Shown here in pieces: positions 1 through 8,206 of a DNA stretch of 64,000 bases; positions within the stretch are counted from its first letter, which is position 1; every line of letters starts with the position of its first letter. Location of the stretch: positions 1 to 64,000 of the forward strand of contig PVBG01000030.1 in assembly GCA_002968845.1 (NCBI GenBank). Reading direction: 5' to 3'. Under the pieces are notes generated by a model. The model saw nothing but the letters and a program-made list of their open reading frames with translations, was not told where the DNA came from and made no database searches. Source of the stretch: Neorhizobium tomejilense (GTDB lineage Bacteria; Pseudomonadota; Alphaproteobacteria; Rhizobiales; Rhizobiaceae). Position numbers and translations under genes: made by a program.

Positions 1-1146
1 GTGGCGGAGGTGTTCCGTTCCGCGGCCGCGCTCTGCTACCAGTCGATCGGCGACGTGCTGCCATCCGAACACCACAAGTTCATGATGGCCACCCGCTTCC
101 CGCTCGGCGTGGTCGGCGTCATCAGCCCCTGGAACATGCCGGGCATCCTGACCTCGCGCGGCTTTGCCGCAGCCCTTGCCGTCGGCAATACGATCGTGCT
201 GAAGCCCTCGGAGGACACGCCCTATTCAGGCGGCCTCTACTTTGCCGAAATCCTGGAGGAGGCCGGCGTACCGGCCGGCGTCTTCAATGTCGTCACCTGC
301 TCGCGCGACGGTGTCGGCGCCGTGGGCGACGAGATGATCGGCAATTCCAAGGTCAAGGCGATCAGCTTCACCGGCTCCACCGCCGTCGGCCGCCAGATCG
401 CCGCCAAATGCGGCGCCTACCTCAAGAAGGTCTGCGTCGAGCTGGGCGGCAAGGATTCTATGATCCTGCTGGAGGATGCCGACCTCGACGCCGCCGCGCG
501 TGCCGCCAATTTCGGCAGCTTCATGCACCAGGGCCAGGTCTGCATGTCCACCGAAAAGCTGCTGGTGCACGAGAAGATCTACGAACCGTTCATGGAACGC
601 TTCCTGGCGCGCGCCCGCAAGCTCAAGACCGGCCATACCAACGATCCCTCCAATGTCATCGGCCCGCTGGTCAACACCCGCCAGGCGCTTCGCGTCAAGG
701 CACTGATCGACGATGCGGTGGCCAAGGGCGCCAAGGTGGAGCTCGGCGGCCGCGCCTGGGAGAATTTCGTCGAGCCGACCGTGCTCACGAACGTCAACAG
801 CTCCATGAACATATGGCACGACGAGACCTTCGGGCCTGTGGTCGTGGTCTGCCCGTTCCGCGACGATGGCGAGGCGGCAGCGCTCAACAACGACACGGAA
901 TACGGGCTGACCGCCGCGGTGTGGTCGAAGGACGAGGCGCGCGCCCTGCGGCTGGCCGAGCGGCTGGAAACCGGCATCTGCCACATCAACTGCCAGAATA
1001 TCAACGACGAGCCGCATGTGCCCTTCGGCGGCACCAAGGCCAGCGGCGTCGGGCGATATGGCGGGCGCTGGTCGCTCGACGCCTTCACCGAGCTGCGCTG
1101 GATCACGCTTGATCGCGGCGGCCGCCATTTCCCGCCGCAGTTCTGA
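1..1146 (+). CDS. Aldehyde dehydrogenase, vanillin/benzaldehyde dehydrogenase-like (5' end outside window)
   Basis: NAD(P)-dependent oxidation of an aldehyde to its acid, probably cytosolic. The 381 visible residues are the C-terminal four fifths of a protein that is normally about 480 residues long, so the first codon here is not the real start. Visible family marks are the cofactor-site stretch FTGSTAVG, the general-base region VELGGK (Glu about residue 147 of the visible part), the catalytic Cys in GQVCMS (about residue 181) and ETFGPV near the end. The C-terminal TELRWITLDRGG resembles vanillin, benzaldehyde and salicylaldehyde dehydrogenases, so an aromatic aldehyde is a reasonable guess, but the substrate cannot be read from sequence. 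It lies 23 bases upstream of the flotillin gene on the same strand. Confidence 0.9.
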   Translation: MAEVFRSAAALCYQSIGDVLPSEHHKFMMATRFPLGVVGVISPWNMPGILTSRGFAAALAVGNTIVLKPSEDTPYSGGLYFAEILEEAGVPAGVFNVVTCSRDGVGAVGDEMIGNSKVKAISFTGSTAVGRQIAAKCGAYLKKVCVELGGKDSMILLEDADLDAAARAANFGSFMHQGQVCMSTEKLLVHEKIYEPFMERFLARARKLKTGHTNDPSNVIGPLVNTRQALRVKALIDDAVAKGAKVELGGRAWENFVEPTVLTNVNSSMNIWHDETFGPVVVVCPFRDDGEAAALNNDTEYGLTAAVWSKDEARALRLAERLETGICHINCQNINDEPHVPFGGTKASGVGRYGGRWSLDAFTELRWITLDRGGRHFPPQF

Positions 1147-1169
1147 CCGGCACCGAAAGGACTTTTACC

Positions 1170-2726
1170 ATGAGCGCTCTGGGCTGGATCATCATCCTAT
1201 TCATTCTTGCGGCCATCCTGATCGTGCTGGCCGCCCTGTTCTACCAGCGGGCCACTAATGAGGTGAGCCTCGTGCGCACCGGCATCGGCGGCCGCAAGGT
1301 GGTGATCGACGGCGGCACGCTGGCGATCCCCTATTTTCACGAGGTCGGACGCGTCAACATGCAGACCATCCGCATGGACGTGTCGCGCACCGGCGACAGC
1401 GCCCTGATCACCAAGGACCGCATGCGCATCGATGTCGGCGCCGAGTTCTACACCTCGGTCGTCCCGGAAAAAGCCGCGGTGGTGCGGGCCTCGCAGACGC
1501 TGGGCCGGCGCACCTTCCAGGCCGATCAGCTCAAGTCCCTCGTCGACGGCATGATGGTGGATGCATTGCGCGCAGTCGCAGCCCAGATGACCATGGACGA
1601 ACTGCATGAAAATCGCGGGGAGTTCGTGCGACAGGTGCATGAAGCCCTTTCCGGCACTCTTTCCAAATACGGCCTGCAGCTGGACAGCGTCTCGCTGACC
1701 TCGTTCGACCAGACGCCGTTCTCGGCTCTGGACGAAAACAACGCCTTCAATGCCGTGGGCATGCGCAAGCTTGCCGAGGTGATTGCCAAATCAAAGAAGG
1801 AGCGGGCGGAGATCGAGGGCGAGAGCCAGGTCAGCGTGCGCCGCGCCGAGGTGGATTCCAACCGCCGCAAGCTGGAAATCGAGCTGGAACAGCGTCGCGC
1901 CGAAATTCAACAGACCCAGGAGATCGAACTGCTGCTGGCACAGCAACTGACGGAAGTCGCCCGCCGCAAGGCGGAGGCCGAGACCGCGGCGGCGGAAGCC
2001 CGCATCGGCATGGAACGCGCCATCCAGTCCGCCTCTATCGCCCGCGAACAGATCATCCGCGAGGCCGAGATCAATCAGGCGCGTGCGCTGGAAATCGCCG
2101 AGCAGGATCGCTCCATCCTGATTTCGGCAAAGAGCCAGGAGGAAAGCCAGGCCAAGGCAGAGGCGGCGGACGCGCGCGCGGCCGTGATCACCGCGGAGGA
2201 AAATCTCGAGACGGTGCGCCAGGTGGCAGAGGCCGAGCGCCGCAAGCGGCTGGCGCTGCTGGCGGCCGAACAGGATGCGCAAGCGCAGGCGACACGCGTG
2301 CGCATCACTTCCGAAAGCGACCAGATCGCCGCCAAGACCCGCGGCCTGATCCGCCGGGAGGAGGCCGACACGCTGCGCATCCAGAAGAAGGCCGAGGCCG
2401 ACGGCGAGGCCGCCCGGATCGAGGCGGAAAACACCCGCTCGCCGGAACTGGCGGCCATGGAGATGGAAAAGGCGCGGCTCGCCGCCCTGCCCGCTATCAT
2501 CGGCGAGATGGTCAAGCCGGCCGAGAAGATCAAGGGCATCTCGATCAACCACATCACCGGCCTTGGCCGCTCAGGCGAGGCCGGCGAACGCATGCCCTCC
2601 CCCGTCGACCAGACCGTCAGCTCGATCCTCGATATGGCCGTGACCCTGCCGACCATGAAGAGGCTCGGTGATGCGCTTGGCCTGAACCTGGAAAGCCTTG
2701 TCCCCGAGGAGCCGCGCAAGAGCTGA
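1170..2726 (+). CDS. Flotillin / band-7 family membrane scaffold protein
   Basis: A 518-residue flotillin-like protein, expected to organise membrane microdomains on the cytoplasmic face. Residues about 4-26 form one hydrophobic segment. A band-7/SPFH domain follows (to about residue 185, with QLKSLVDGMM and LTSFDQTPFSALDE). Residues about 195-430 are a long Glu/Ala/Arg-rich coiled coil typical of the flotillin C-terminal half. The start is supported by AAAGGA just upstream. It follows the aldehyde dehydrogenase by 23 bases and could be co-transcribed. Many bacterial flotillin genes travel with an NfeD gene; none is next to it here, although the upstream side is outside the window. Confidence 0.88.
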   Translation: MSALGWIIILFILAAILIVLAALFYQRATNEVSLVRTGIGGRKVVIDGGTLAIPYFHEVGRVNMQTIRMDVSRTGDSALITKDRMRIDVGAEFYTSVVPEKAAVVRASQTLGRRTFQADQLKSLVDGMMVDALRAVAAQMTMDELHENRGEFVRQVHEALSGTLSKYGLQLDSVSLTSFDQTPFSALDENNAFNAVGMRKLAEVIAKSKKERAEIEGESQVSVRRAEVDSNRRKLEIELEQRRAEIQQTQEIELLLAQQLTEVARRKAEAETAAAEARIGMERAIQSASIAREQIIREAEINQARALEIAEQDRSILISAKSQEESQAKAEAADARAAVITAEENLETVRQVAEAERRKRLALLAAEQDAQAQATRVRITSESDQIAAKTRGLIRREEADTLRIQKKAEADGEAARIEAENTRSPELAAMEMEKARLAALPAIIGEMVKPAEKIKGISINHITGLGRSGEAGERMPSPVDQTVSSILDMAVTLPTMKRLGDALGLNLESLVPEEPRKS

Positions 2727-2821
2727 GAAAGACGTTCAAGCCAATCGAGGGATTCGTGGGAAACGGCGTCGATCGGCCACGGGCATCTCTGATGGTGCCG
2801 TGACCGACGACCTCACACGGT

Positions 2822-3627
2822 GATGATATCAGGTTAACCGGTACAGAAGGTTTCGGCGATAGTCGCCGGTCATGATCCAATCCACAATCAGCTACAAGCG
2901 TCATCGTTTCCCGCCGTCTTTGATCGCCCATGCGGTCTGGCTGTATTTCCGATTTCCGCTGAGCCTGCGCTTGATAGAGGAAATGCAATTGGAGCGCGGC
3001 ATCGTCGTTTCCCATGAGACGATCCGGTGTTGGGCGAAGAAATTCGGCCCGGACTATGCCGGTCGCTTGCGGTGCAAGCCGCCAAGCCCGGGCGACATTT
3101 GGCATCTGGACGAGGTGGTCGTGACCATCGGTGGCCGCAAGCACTGGCTCTGACGGGCCGTCGATCAGGACGGCTACGTTCTCGACGAGATCGTTCAGAC
3201 CAGCCGCAGTACCAAGGCTGCCAAGCGCCTGCTGATCCGCCTGATGAAGAAGCAGGGATGTTTGCCGAAGTGTATTGTCACCGACAGGCTTGGTTCTTAT
3301 GGCGCCGTGCGGCGTCAGATCATACCTGCCGGGGAGCATCGATCACATAAGGGGCTGAACAATCGCGCCGAGAACTCCCATCTTCCTTTGCGGAAGCGGG
3401 AGCCAGTGATGCAGCGGTTCCGTTCGCCGGGCGCGCTGCAACGTTTCGTCAGCATCTTTTCTGCGGTCCGAAATCTGTTTGTCCAGCACGATCCAATCGT
3501 TCCGCCTTCGCCATCCATCTGCATCGCCTTGCAGCGATTGCCCATTGGAAGGATGTTGCCGGAATTGCGACCTGATCACTCCGGAGCATCCCCGATCCGC
3601 AACTGTCAGACTTAACCTGACATCACC
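2822..3627 (+). mobile_element. IS6-family insertion sequence, copy 1 (full length, inactive)
   Basis: An 806-bp element of IS6-family size. Its imperfect terminal inverted repeats match at 14 of 16 bases: GATGATATCAGGTTAA at 2822-2837, and on the other strand GGTGATGTCAGGTTAA at 3612-3627. The ends enclose a decayed transposase. No 8-bp target duplication is visible (flanks cacacggt and agctcgac differ), which suggests later rearrangement or recombination between copies. A second, truncated copy lies at 4906-5354; together they flank the vapBC pair. Confidence 0.85.
2872..3575 (+). pseudogene. IS6-family transposase, broken by an in-frame TGA and a frameshift
   Basis: A DDE transposase of the IS6 (IS26-like) family. 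The reading frame is continuous through the first catalytic Asp (WHLDE) to a TGA at 3151-3153, where relatives have Trp (HYLWRAVDQDG-type; here HWL-stop-RAVDQDG). It then continues in the same frame through the second Asp (VTDRLGSYG) and the Glu (NRAENSHLPLRKRE). Near 3485 the frame must shift to recover the family C-terminus (RSAFAIHLHRLAAIAHW), which ends at 3573-3575. With one nonsense codon and one frameshift it should not make a full transposase. Confidence 0.85.
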
Positions 3628-3914
3628 AGCTCGACGACGAACGGCATGTCGCCCACGCTTTGGTGATTCTGATGACCGTCGGTGGCACACCATCGATCGG
3701 TGATAACGCGGTAAGGCCAGCTTTTCCATCAACCCCAGACAAACTCGCGACCGGATGATCGACGCATCGGCTCCATCAGCAACTCATCCTAGTCACTCGC
3801 GAGAGTGCGAAGCAGCAGAATTCGGGCCAGCCAGACTTTTCTACGGATCTGGCCGGGGTCCAAACGACGGCTCGAGAATTGACAAGACATGATCCGTTGA
3901 AATACACACGTCGG

Positions 3915-3958
3915 ATGTACATTTAGGTGGTTGAGGCATATAGTACATCCTCGTACAT
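3915..3958 (+). promoter_or_regulatory. vapBC promoter with three GTACAT operator-like motifs
   Basis: TGTACA at 3916-3921 and TATAGT at 3939-3944, 17 bases apart, form a plausible -35/-10 pair. GTACAT occurs at 3917-3922 (inside the palindrome ATGTACAT), 3943-3948 and 3953-3958, so repeats overlap both promoter boxes and the ribosome-binding region. This placement fits autorepression by a VapB-VapC complex. That is inference from position and family habit. Confidence 0.55.
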
Positions 3959-3972
3959 ACAAGGAGCGCGCC

Positions 3973-4209
3973 ATGCAGACCACTAGAGCCTTCAAGAACG
4001 GCAATTCGCAGGCCGTCCGTATCCCGGCCGAGCTGGCCTTTGATCGCACGGATGTCGAGCTGGAGATCGAACGGGTCGGTGACGAACTACGCATCCGACC
4101 CGTTCGCCAGTCGCTCGCCGGCGTTCTGGACGTCTTCGCCCGTTTTTCGCCAACCTTCCTGCAGGACGGCAGGGAAGACCATGAGCAGGCCGAGCGGGAT
4201 CAGATCTGA
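3973..4209 (+). CDS. vapB: VapB-type antitoxin (AbrB/SpoVT-like)
   Basis: A 78-residue antitoxin. Its N-terminus (TTRAFKNGNSQAVRIPAEL) is the classic swapped-hairpin AbrB DNA-binding fold of VapB/VagC proteins. The C-terminus is the flexible, acidic, toxin-wrapping part. The ATG at 3973 is chosen because AAGGAGCG lies just upstream and the protein then begins directly with the domain. The stop overlaps the vapC start by one base (TGATG). It should neutralise VapC and repress the shared promoter. Confidence 0.88.
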   Translation: MQTTRAFKNGNSQAVRIPAELAFDRTDVELEIERVGDELRIRPVRQSLAGVLDVFARFSPTFLQDGREDHEQAERDQI

Positions 4210-4610
4210 TGCCGCGCTACATGCTCGATACCAATATGTGCATCTACCTGATGAAGAACCAGCCGGAACAAGTGGCTCGCCGCTTTGCCGGTTGTTATGT
4301 GGGCGATGTGGTCATATCAGCCATTACCTTCGCGGAGCTGGACTATGGCGTTTCCGCGTCGGATGATCCGGAGCGCGAGCGCGCCAACCTCGATGCACTG
4401 TCCATGCTGATTACGGTGGAACCTTTCGACATGATCGCGGCGCGTGCCTATGGGCCGGTTCGCATGGCGACGCGAGAGCGGAAAAGAGACCATTTGGACA
4501 AGTTGATCGCCTCGCATGCAATCGCGCTGAACACCATTCTGGTTACGAACAATGTGCGAGACTTTGCGGCGTATCCCGGGCTGAACACCGAGAACTGGCT
4601 AGATGCCTGA
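4209..4610 (+). CDS. vapC: VapC-type PIN-domain toxin ribonuclease
   Basis: A 133-residue PIN-domain endoribonuclease, probably acting on tRNA or rRNA as other VapC toxins do. The acidic metal-binding residues are present: Asp7 (MLDTN), Glu43 (FAELDYG), Asp97 (DKLIASHAI) and the TNNVRDF region near 114-119. Length is normal and nothing is truncated, so the pair looks functional. It is translationally coupled to vapB by a one-base overlap. The pair sits between two IS6 relics, which suggests arrival on a composite element. Confidence 0.88.
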   Translation: MPRYMLDTNMCIYLMKNQPEQVARRFAGCYVGDVVISAITFAELDYGVSASDDPERERANLDALSMLITVEPFDMIAARAYGPVRMATRERKRDHLDKLIASHAIALNTILVTNNVRDFAAYPGLNTENWLDA

Positions 4611-4856
4611 AGCGTAACACCACCCTAGTCGCGGTTCTGAGGAATCGAGATCTGATCCGGTCCGCTTCCTTGAGGCGATCGCGCCAGCCGAGCCATGGCG
4701 GCCCGGATCAGATCGTCGAGTGATTCAGTGCGATACCCGATTGCCGCTCCACGGAGTGTCAAGCGAAGTGAAGATTTGCGGGGGCCAGTTTCTCATTTCG
4801 CCTGACACCGAGGTCTGCCAGCGGTTCTGGTCCTGGGAGGCGGGGCGCCACAAACG
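4611..4856. other. Intergenic stretch without a recognisable gene
   Basis: Between vapC and the hairpin before IS6 copy 2. I see no open frame with family resemblance on either strand. A short minus-strand frame (about 4620-4790) ending in an Arg-rich tail was considered but matches nothing I know. Confidence 0.4.
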
Positions 4857-4887
4857 ACAAAACCGCCCCTGTCAGACAGAGGCGGTA
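4857..4887 (-). terminator. Candidate rho-independent terminator on the minus strand
   Basis: A strong hairpin: ACCGCC (4862-4867) pairs with GGCGGT (4881-4886), and inside it CTGTC (4869-4873) pairs with GACAG (4875-4879), with one mismatch between. Read on the minus strand it is followed by TTTTG. It could end transcripts coming leftward from the chemoreceptor operon, although IS6 copy 2 now lies between. Confidence 0.45.
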
Positions 4888-4905
4888 ATTGAGTTATGTT
4901 TGAAC

Positions 4906-5354
4906 GATGATATCAGGTTAACCGGTACAGAAGGTTTCGGCGGTAGTCGCCGATCATGATCCAATCCACAATCAGCTACAAGCGTCATCATATCCCGCCG
5001 TCTTTGATCGCCCATGCGGTCTGGCTGTATTTCCGATTTCCGCTGAGCCTGCGCTTGATAGAGGAAATGCTATTGGAGCGCGGCATCGTCGTTTCCCATG
5101 AGACGATCCGGTGTTGGGCGAAGAAATTCGGCCCGGACTATGCCGGTCGCTTGCGGTGCAAGCCGCCAAGCCCGGGCGACATTTGGCATCTGGACGAGGT
5201 GGTCGTGACCATCGGTGGCCGCAAGCACTGGCTCTGACGGGCCGTCGATCAGGACGGCTACGTTCTCGACGAGATCGTTCAGACCAGCCGCAGTACCAAG
5301 GCTGCCAAGCGCCTGCTGATCCGCCTGATGAAGAAGCAGGGATGTTTGCCGAAG
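4906..5354 (+). mobile_element. IS6-family insertion sequence, copy 2 (3' truncated)
   Basis: About 449 bp that match copy 1 from its left end (GATGATATCAGGTTAA at 4906). I count five substitutions. Similarity stops abruptly after gatgtttgccgaag near 5354. The right half and right inverted repeat are gone, replaced by the 5' part of an unrelated minus-strand gene. Copy 1 and copy 2 are in the same orientation, about 2.08 kb apart. Confidence 0.83.
4956..5354 (+). pseudogene. IS6-family transposase remnant with the same internal TGA
   Basis: The first about 130 residues of the same transposase as copy 1. It carries the identical TGA (5235-5237) after HWL and then loses the second catalytic Asp and the Glu through truncation. 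The shared nonsense codon shows that the two copies descend from one already mutated element, or that one corrected the other by gene conversion. Confidence 0.83.
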
Positions 5355-5508
5355 CGTTCTCCTGCAGGAACGTGACGACCTCTTTTTGGCTGACCGCGTC
5401 GAGGCCGGAAGTGGCGTTGCGAAGCCCGTCGCGGGGTAGAACCACCGCCTCAGGAAGCCCCTTGTAGGGCAAAGGCGAAGTGGTGCCCGTACAACCGCCG
5501 CGCTTCAT
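5355..5508 (-). pseudogene. Truncated gene downstream of the chemoreceptor, cut by IS6 copy 2
   Basis: About 51 codons remain. The ATG (5506-5508) overlaps the chemoreceptor stop as ATGA, so this was a translationally coupled second gene. The visible protein has a Cys-Thr-rich start (MKRGGCTGTT) and ends in VSQKEVVTFLQEN before running into the IS. I do not recognise the family. A chemotaxis accessory role is only a guess from operon position. Confidence 0.5.
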
Positions 5509-7379
5509 CTTTGGCTCGCGCGGCGGGGAGCGATCGTCTCCACGGGCCGGCCGGTTTGCAAGGACCGCGCAATCCGCTGGATGTCGGTCGTATTGTCGCT
5601 CTTCAATTGGAACTGATTGACAAGATGCCGCAGGCGGCTCGCCTCGGAGGATAACGAAGCGACGGCGGCTGTCGACTGCTCGACCATCGCCGCGTTCTGC
5701 TGCGTCGCCTGGTCCATTTGATTGACGGCCGTATTGATTTCGGCAAGTCCGGTCGATTGCTCGCGCGCCGAGGTGGCAATCGCATCCATGACCTGATTGA
5801 TCTGTACAACGTACTCACCGATCGACTTGAGCGACGTCCCGGTTTCGAGAACCAGTTTCACGCCATTTTCCACTTCGGTCGATGATTTCTGGATGAGCCC
5901 TTTGATTTCCTTGGCCGCTTGAGCAGCCCGCTGAGCAAGCTCGCGGACTTCCTGTGCGACGACTGCGAAACCTTTGCCCGCCTCACCGGCACGGGCGGCT
6001 TCGACACCGGCGTTGAGCGCCAAAAGGTTCGTCTGGAAGGCGATTTCATCAATTACACCGATGATGTTCGAAATCTGCTGCGAACTGTCCTCGATGCGCC
6101 GCATGGCTTTCTCGGCTTCCGATACGACCGTCGCTGACCGTTTGGCGCTGGCATTGGCTTCTAGGGCCACATTGCGTGCCTCGTCGGTACGTTTCGTCGA
6201 CATCGCGACATTGGACGTAATCTCATCCAAGGCTGCAGCCGTCTCCTCGAGAGAGGCTGCCTGTTGTTCTGTGCGCTTGGAAAGGTCCTGAGCACCGGAT
6301 GCAATCTCACCGGTCCCACTGTCTATGCTCTGTACGGTTTGGAGTACCGCGCCGATTGTCGTGCCCAGTTGGCGGAGCGAAGCATTAAAATCCTCGCGCA
6401 GCGCCTCGTATTCGGCCCCAAATTGATCAGAAAGCTGAAATGAGATGTCGCCCGCCGCAAGCCGCTGCAGACCTCCGCCCAATGTCGTGGTCGCGAAGCG
6501 CAATTGTTCGGCCTCCCGTTCTGCGCGCTGCTGGGCGGCAGCGCGCGCCGCCTCCATCTCGATGCGGGATTCTGCCGCTTCATTCTCGAGCCTGACGAGG
6601 TTGAGGGCGTTGTGACGGAAAACTTCAACTGCACCGGCCATTTCACCAACTTCGTCGGCGCGCCCGGCGTAAGGAATATCGCTATCAAGGTCTCCGTCCG
6701 ACAGTTGCTTCATCGCGGAGGTGATCCTTCGGATCGGATTCGCGACGCCTGAGATCGCAAACACGATGCCGGCGAGAACTATGAGCACCGCAAGCACGGC
6801 GATCGCCGCCGTCTGCAGGAAAGCGGACTTCGCGGAGGCACCGCTTGCCGCCACAAAGCCTTCAGCCTGGTTGAGGATGAACGCAACCAGATCGGTGACC
6901 CCCTTGTCCACCAGTTCGGCTTGCGACTCCATGTCCTTCTTGAATAAATGAACCGCTTCCGGTGTCTTTCCGCTCTTATGAAGTGCGACCATTTGCTCAG
7001 CCGAGGCGCGGTATTTGCTGAACTCCGGCTTGATCCGCTTGATCAGTTCCCTCCCGCGCTCAGTCCGGACGCCGTTTTCGTAGTCAGCAATAACCTTTTC
7101 GACAGCAGCGACAGCGGCGTCGATCTTTCGCTTCCCGATACTCTGCTCCTCCGCCGTATCGTCGAGGATGTAGCTGGCATAGACAAGCTTGAGATCGAGG
7201 AAATCGCCTTTTATCTCACGGGCCGTCAACAGCCGCTGTATCCAGAAGGTCCCGATCTGCTCCGCATTGGCGCTGAGTGTCGCGATCGTGCTGAGGGAGA
7301 CATAGGATAAACCAATCATGAACACACTGATAATCGAAAGCTTCAGGACGAGGGCTTGCTTGATGCTTGGGCGGTTCAT
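5505..7379 (-). CDS. Methyl-accepting chemotaxis protein with two HAMP-like segments
   Basis: A 624-residue inner-membrane chemoreceptor. A first membrane helix lies at about residues 12-33 and a second (AVLAVLIVLAGIVFAISGVA) near 195-217, enclosing a periplasmic helical-bundle sensor. HAMP1 (NPIRRITSAMKQLSDGDL) follows, then a second HAMP-like unit (LQRLAAGDISFQL). The last about 260 residues are the signalling coiled coil with the conserved tip (IDEIAFQTNLLALNAGVEAA). No CheR-tethering pentapeptide is visible at the C-terminus. The ATG at 7379 is preferred over one five codons upstream because GGAG precedes it. The ligand cannot be read from sequence. Confidence 0.92.
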   Translation of the reverse strand: MNRPSIKQALVLKLSIISVFMIGLSYVSLSTIATLSANAEQIGTFWIQRLLTAREIKGDFLDLKLVYASYILDDTAEEQSIGKRKIDAAVAAVEKVIADYENGVRTERGRELIKRIKPEFSKYRASAEQMVALHKSGKTPEAVHLFKKDMESQAELVDKGVTDLVAFILNQAEGFVAASGASAKSAFLQTAAIAVLAVLIVLAGIVFAISGVANPIRRITSAMKQLSDGDLDSDIPYAGRADEVGEMAGAVEVFRHNALNLVRLENEAAESRIEMEAARAAAQQRAEREAEQLRFATTTLGGGLQRLAAGDISFQLSDQFGAEYEALREDFNASLRQLGTTIGAVLQTVQSIDSGTGEIASGAQDLSKRTEQQAASLEETAAALDEITSNVAMSTKRTDEARNVALEANASAKRSATVVSEAEKAMRRIEDSSQQISNIIGVIDEIAFQTNLLALNAGVEAARAGEAGKGFAVVAQEVRELAQRAAQAAKEIKGLIQKSSTEVENGVKLVLETGTSLKSIGEYVVQINQVMDAIATSAREQSTGLAEINTAVNQMDQATQQNAAMVEQSTAAVASLSSEASRLRHLVNQFQLKSDNTTDIQRIARSLQTGRPVETIAPRRASQR

Positions 7380-7625
7380 GCTGCGGCTCTCCAAAGGCGC
7401 TTAGGGGCGACCGGCTCGATCGTCAGGGCAAAATGTCACACCATATTGATAATTTCTAATTAACTAAAATAGATTGCCCGTCTCGCGCCCCTTCGTAACG
7501 GAAGACCGCGCCGCTGCATCCAACCCCCACCCGCATTTGCTGAATCTGCGGATATCGCCTAATTTCGCGTCAACGCAGGAGAGGCTTGAGTTGACCGATC
7601 GGGATATGCCGCCGGCCTCGTGGGT

Positions 7626-8108
7626 TCACCTCAGGCGGCTTAGGTCCACGGCCCGATTGCGAATGATGGCCTCCATGGCGAAAAATCCGGTCACGGTCGC
7701 CAGGTCGAAATTGGTGATGAGCTTTTGATAGAAGGCGTCGTAGCCCGAAATTCCGCGGGTGACGACCTTGATCAGATAATCCCAGTCTCCGCCTATCCGA
7801 TAGAAATCGATGACTTCCGGCAGCCGGTCGACATGCTTGCGGAAATCCTCGGACCATTCCTTGGAATGGTGACGGGTCCGGATCATCACGATGACCGTCA
7901 GGTCAAAGCCCAGCATCTCGAGATCGACCTCGGCGCGGGAACCGCCCACCACGCCGCTTGACTGGAGCCGCTGCAGCCGGCGCCAGCAGGCATTTTGCGA
8001 AAGTCCCACCTGCTCGGCCAGATCCCGTTGCGAGAGTGCGGCGTTGCGCTGGAGGCAGGTCAGGATTTTCAGATCGATATGATCAAAACTGACAGATTTA
8101 TCGATCAT
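7626..8108 (-). CDS. Lrp/AsnC-family transcriptional regulator
   Basis: A 160-residue regulator. The N-terminal winged helix-turn-helix is clear (LDLKILTCLQRNAALSQRDL, then QNACWRRLQRL), and the C-terminal RAM ligand-binding fold follows (RIGGDWDYLIKVV, with the conserved GxxDY-type stretch). It is transcribed away from the PLP enzyme/MBL operon across a 98-bp gap, the usual arrangement for an Lrp protein controlling the divergent genes. Because that operon looks sulfur-related, a cysteine-sensing regulator of the DecR/CdsR kind is a reasonable hypothesis. Confidence 0.92.
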   Translation of the reverse strand: MIDKSVSFDHIDLKILTCLQRNAALSQRDLAEQVGLSQNACWRRLQRLQSSGVVGGSRAEVDLEMLGFDLTVIVMIRTRHHSKEWSEDFRKHVDRLPEVIDFYRIGGDWDYLIKVVTRGISGYDAFYQKLITNFDLATVTGFFAMEAIIRNRAVDLSRLR

Positions 8109-8206
8109 GTGACCCGCATTTCCGCTTGTTGCCTGAAAAATAGGTGAAGGTTTCAGACGGTGGTCGAGATTATAATCGCTGTCAATTGCTGTCTGGAGAA
8201 CCGACG

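Noticed and set aside
1791..2552. 253-codon minus-strand frame opposite the flotillin gene
   Set aside because: Leu/Arg/Gly-rich antisense of a coiled coil in a GC-rich gene; no independent start signal.
2872..3153. Selenocysteine or programmed recoding at the IS6 TGA
   Set aside because: No recoding structure is evident, a Trp is conserved at that site in relatives, and copy 1 also has a frameshift, so loss of function is the simpler reading.
2814..3635. Target-site duplication for IS6 copy 1
   Set aside because: The 8-base flanks (cacacggt and agctcgac) do not match.
4629..4800. Short minus-strand frame between vapC and IS6 copy 2
   Set aside because: Ends in an Arg/Ser-rich tail without start signal or recognisable family; probably chance.
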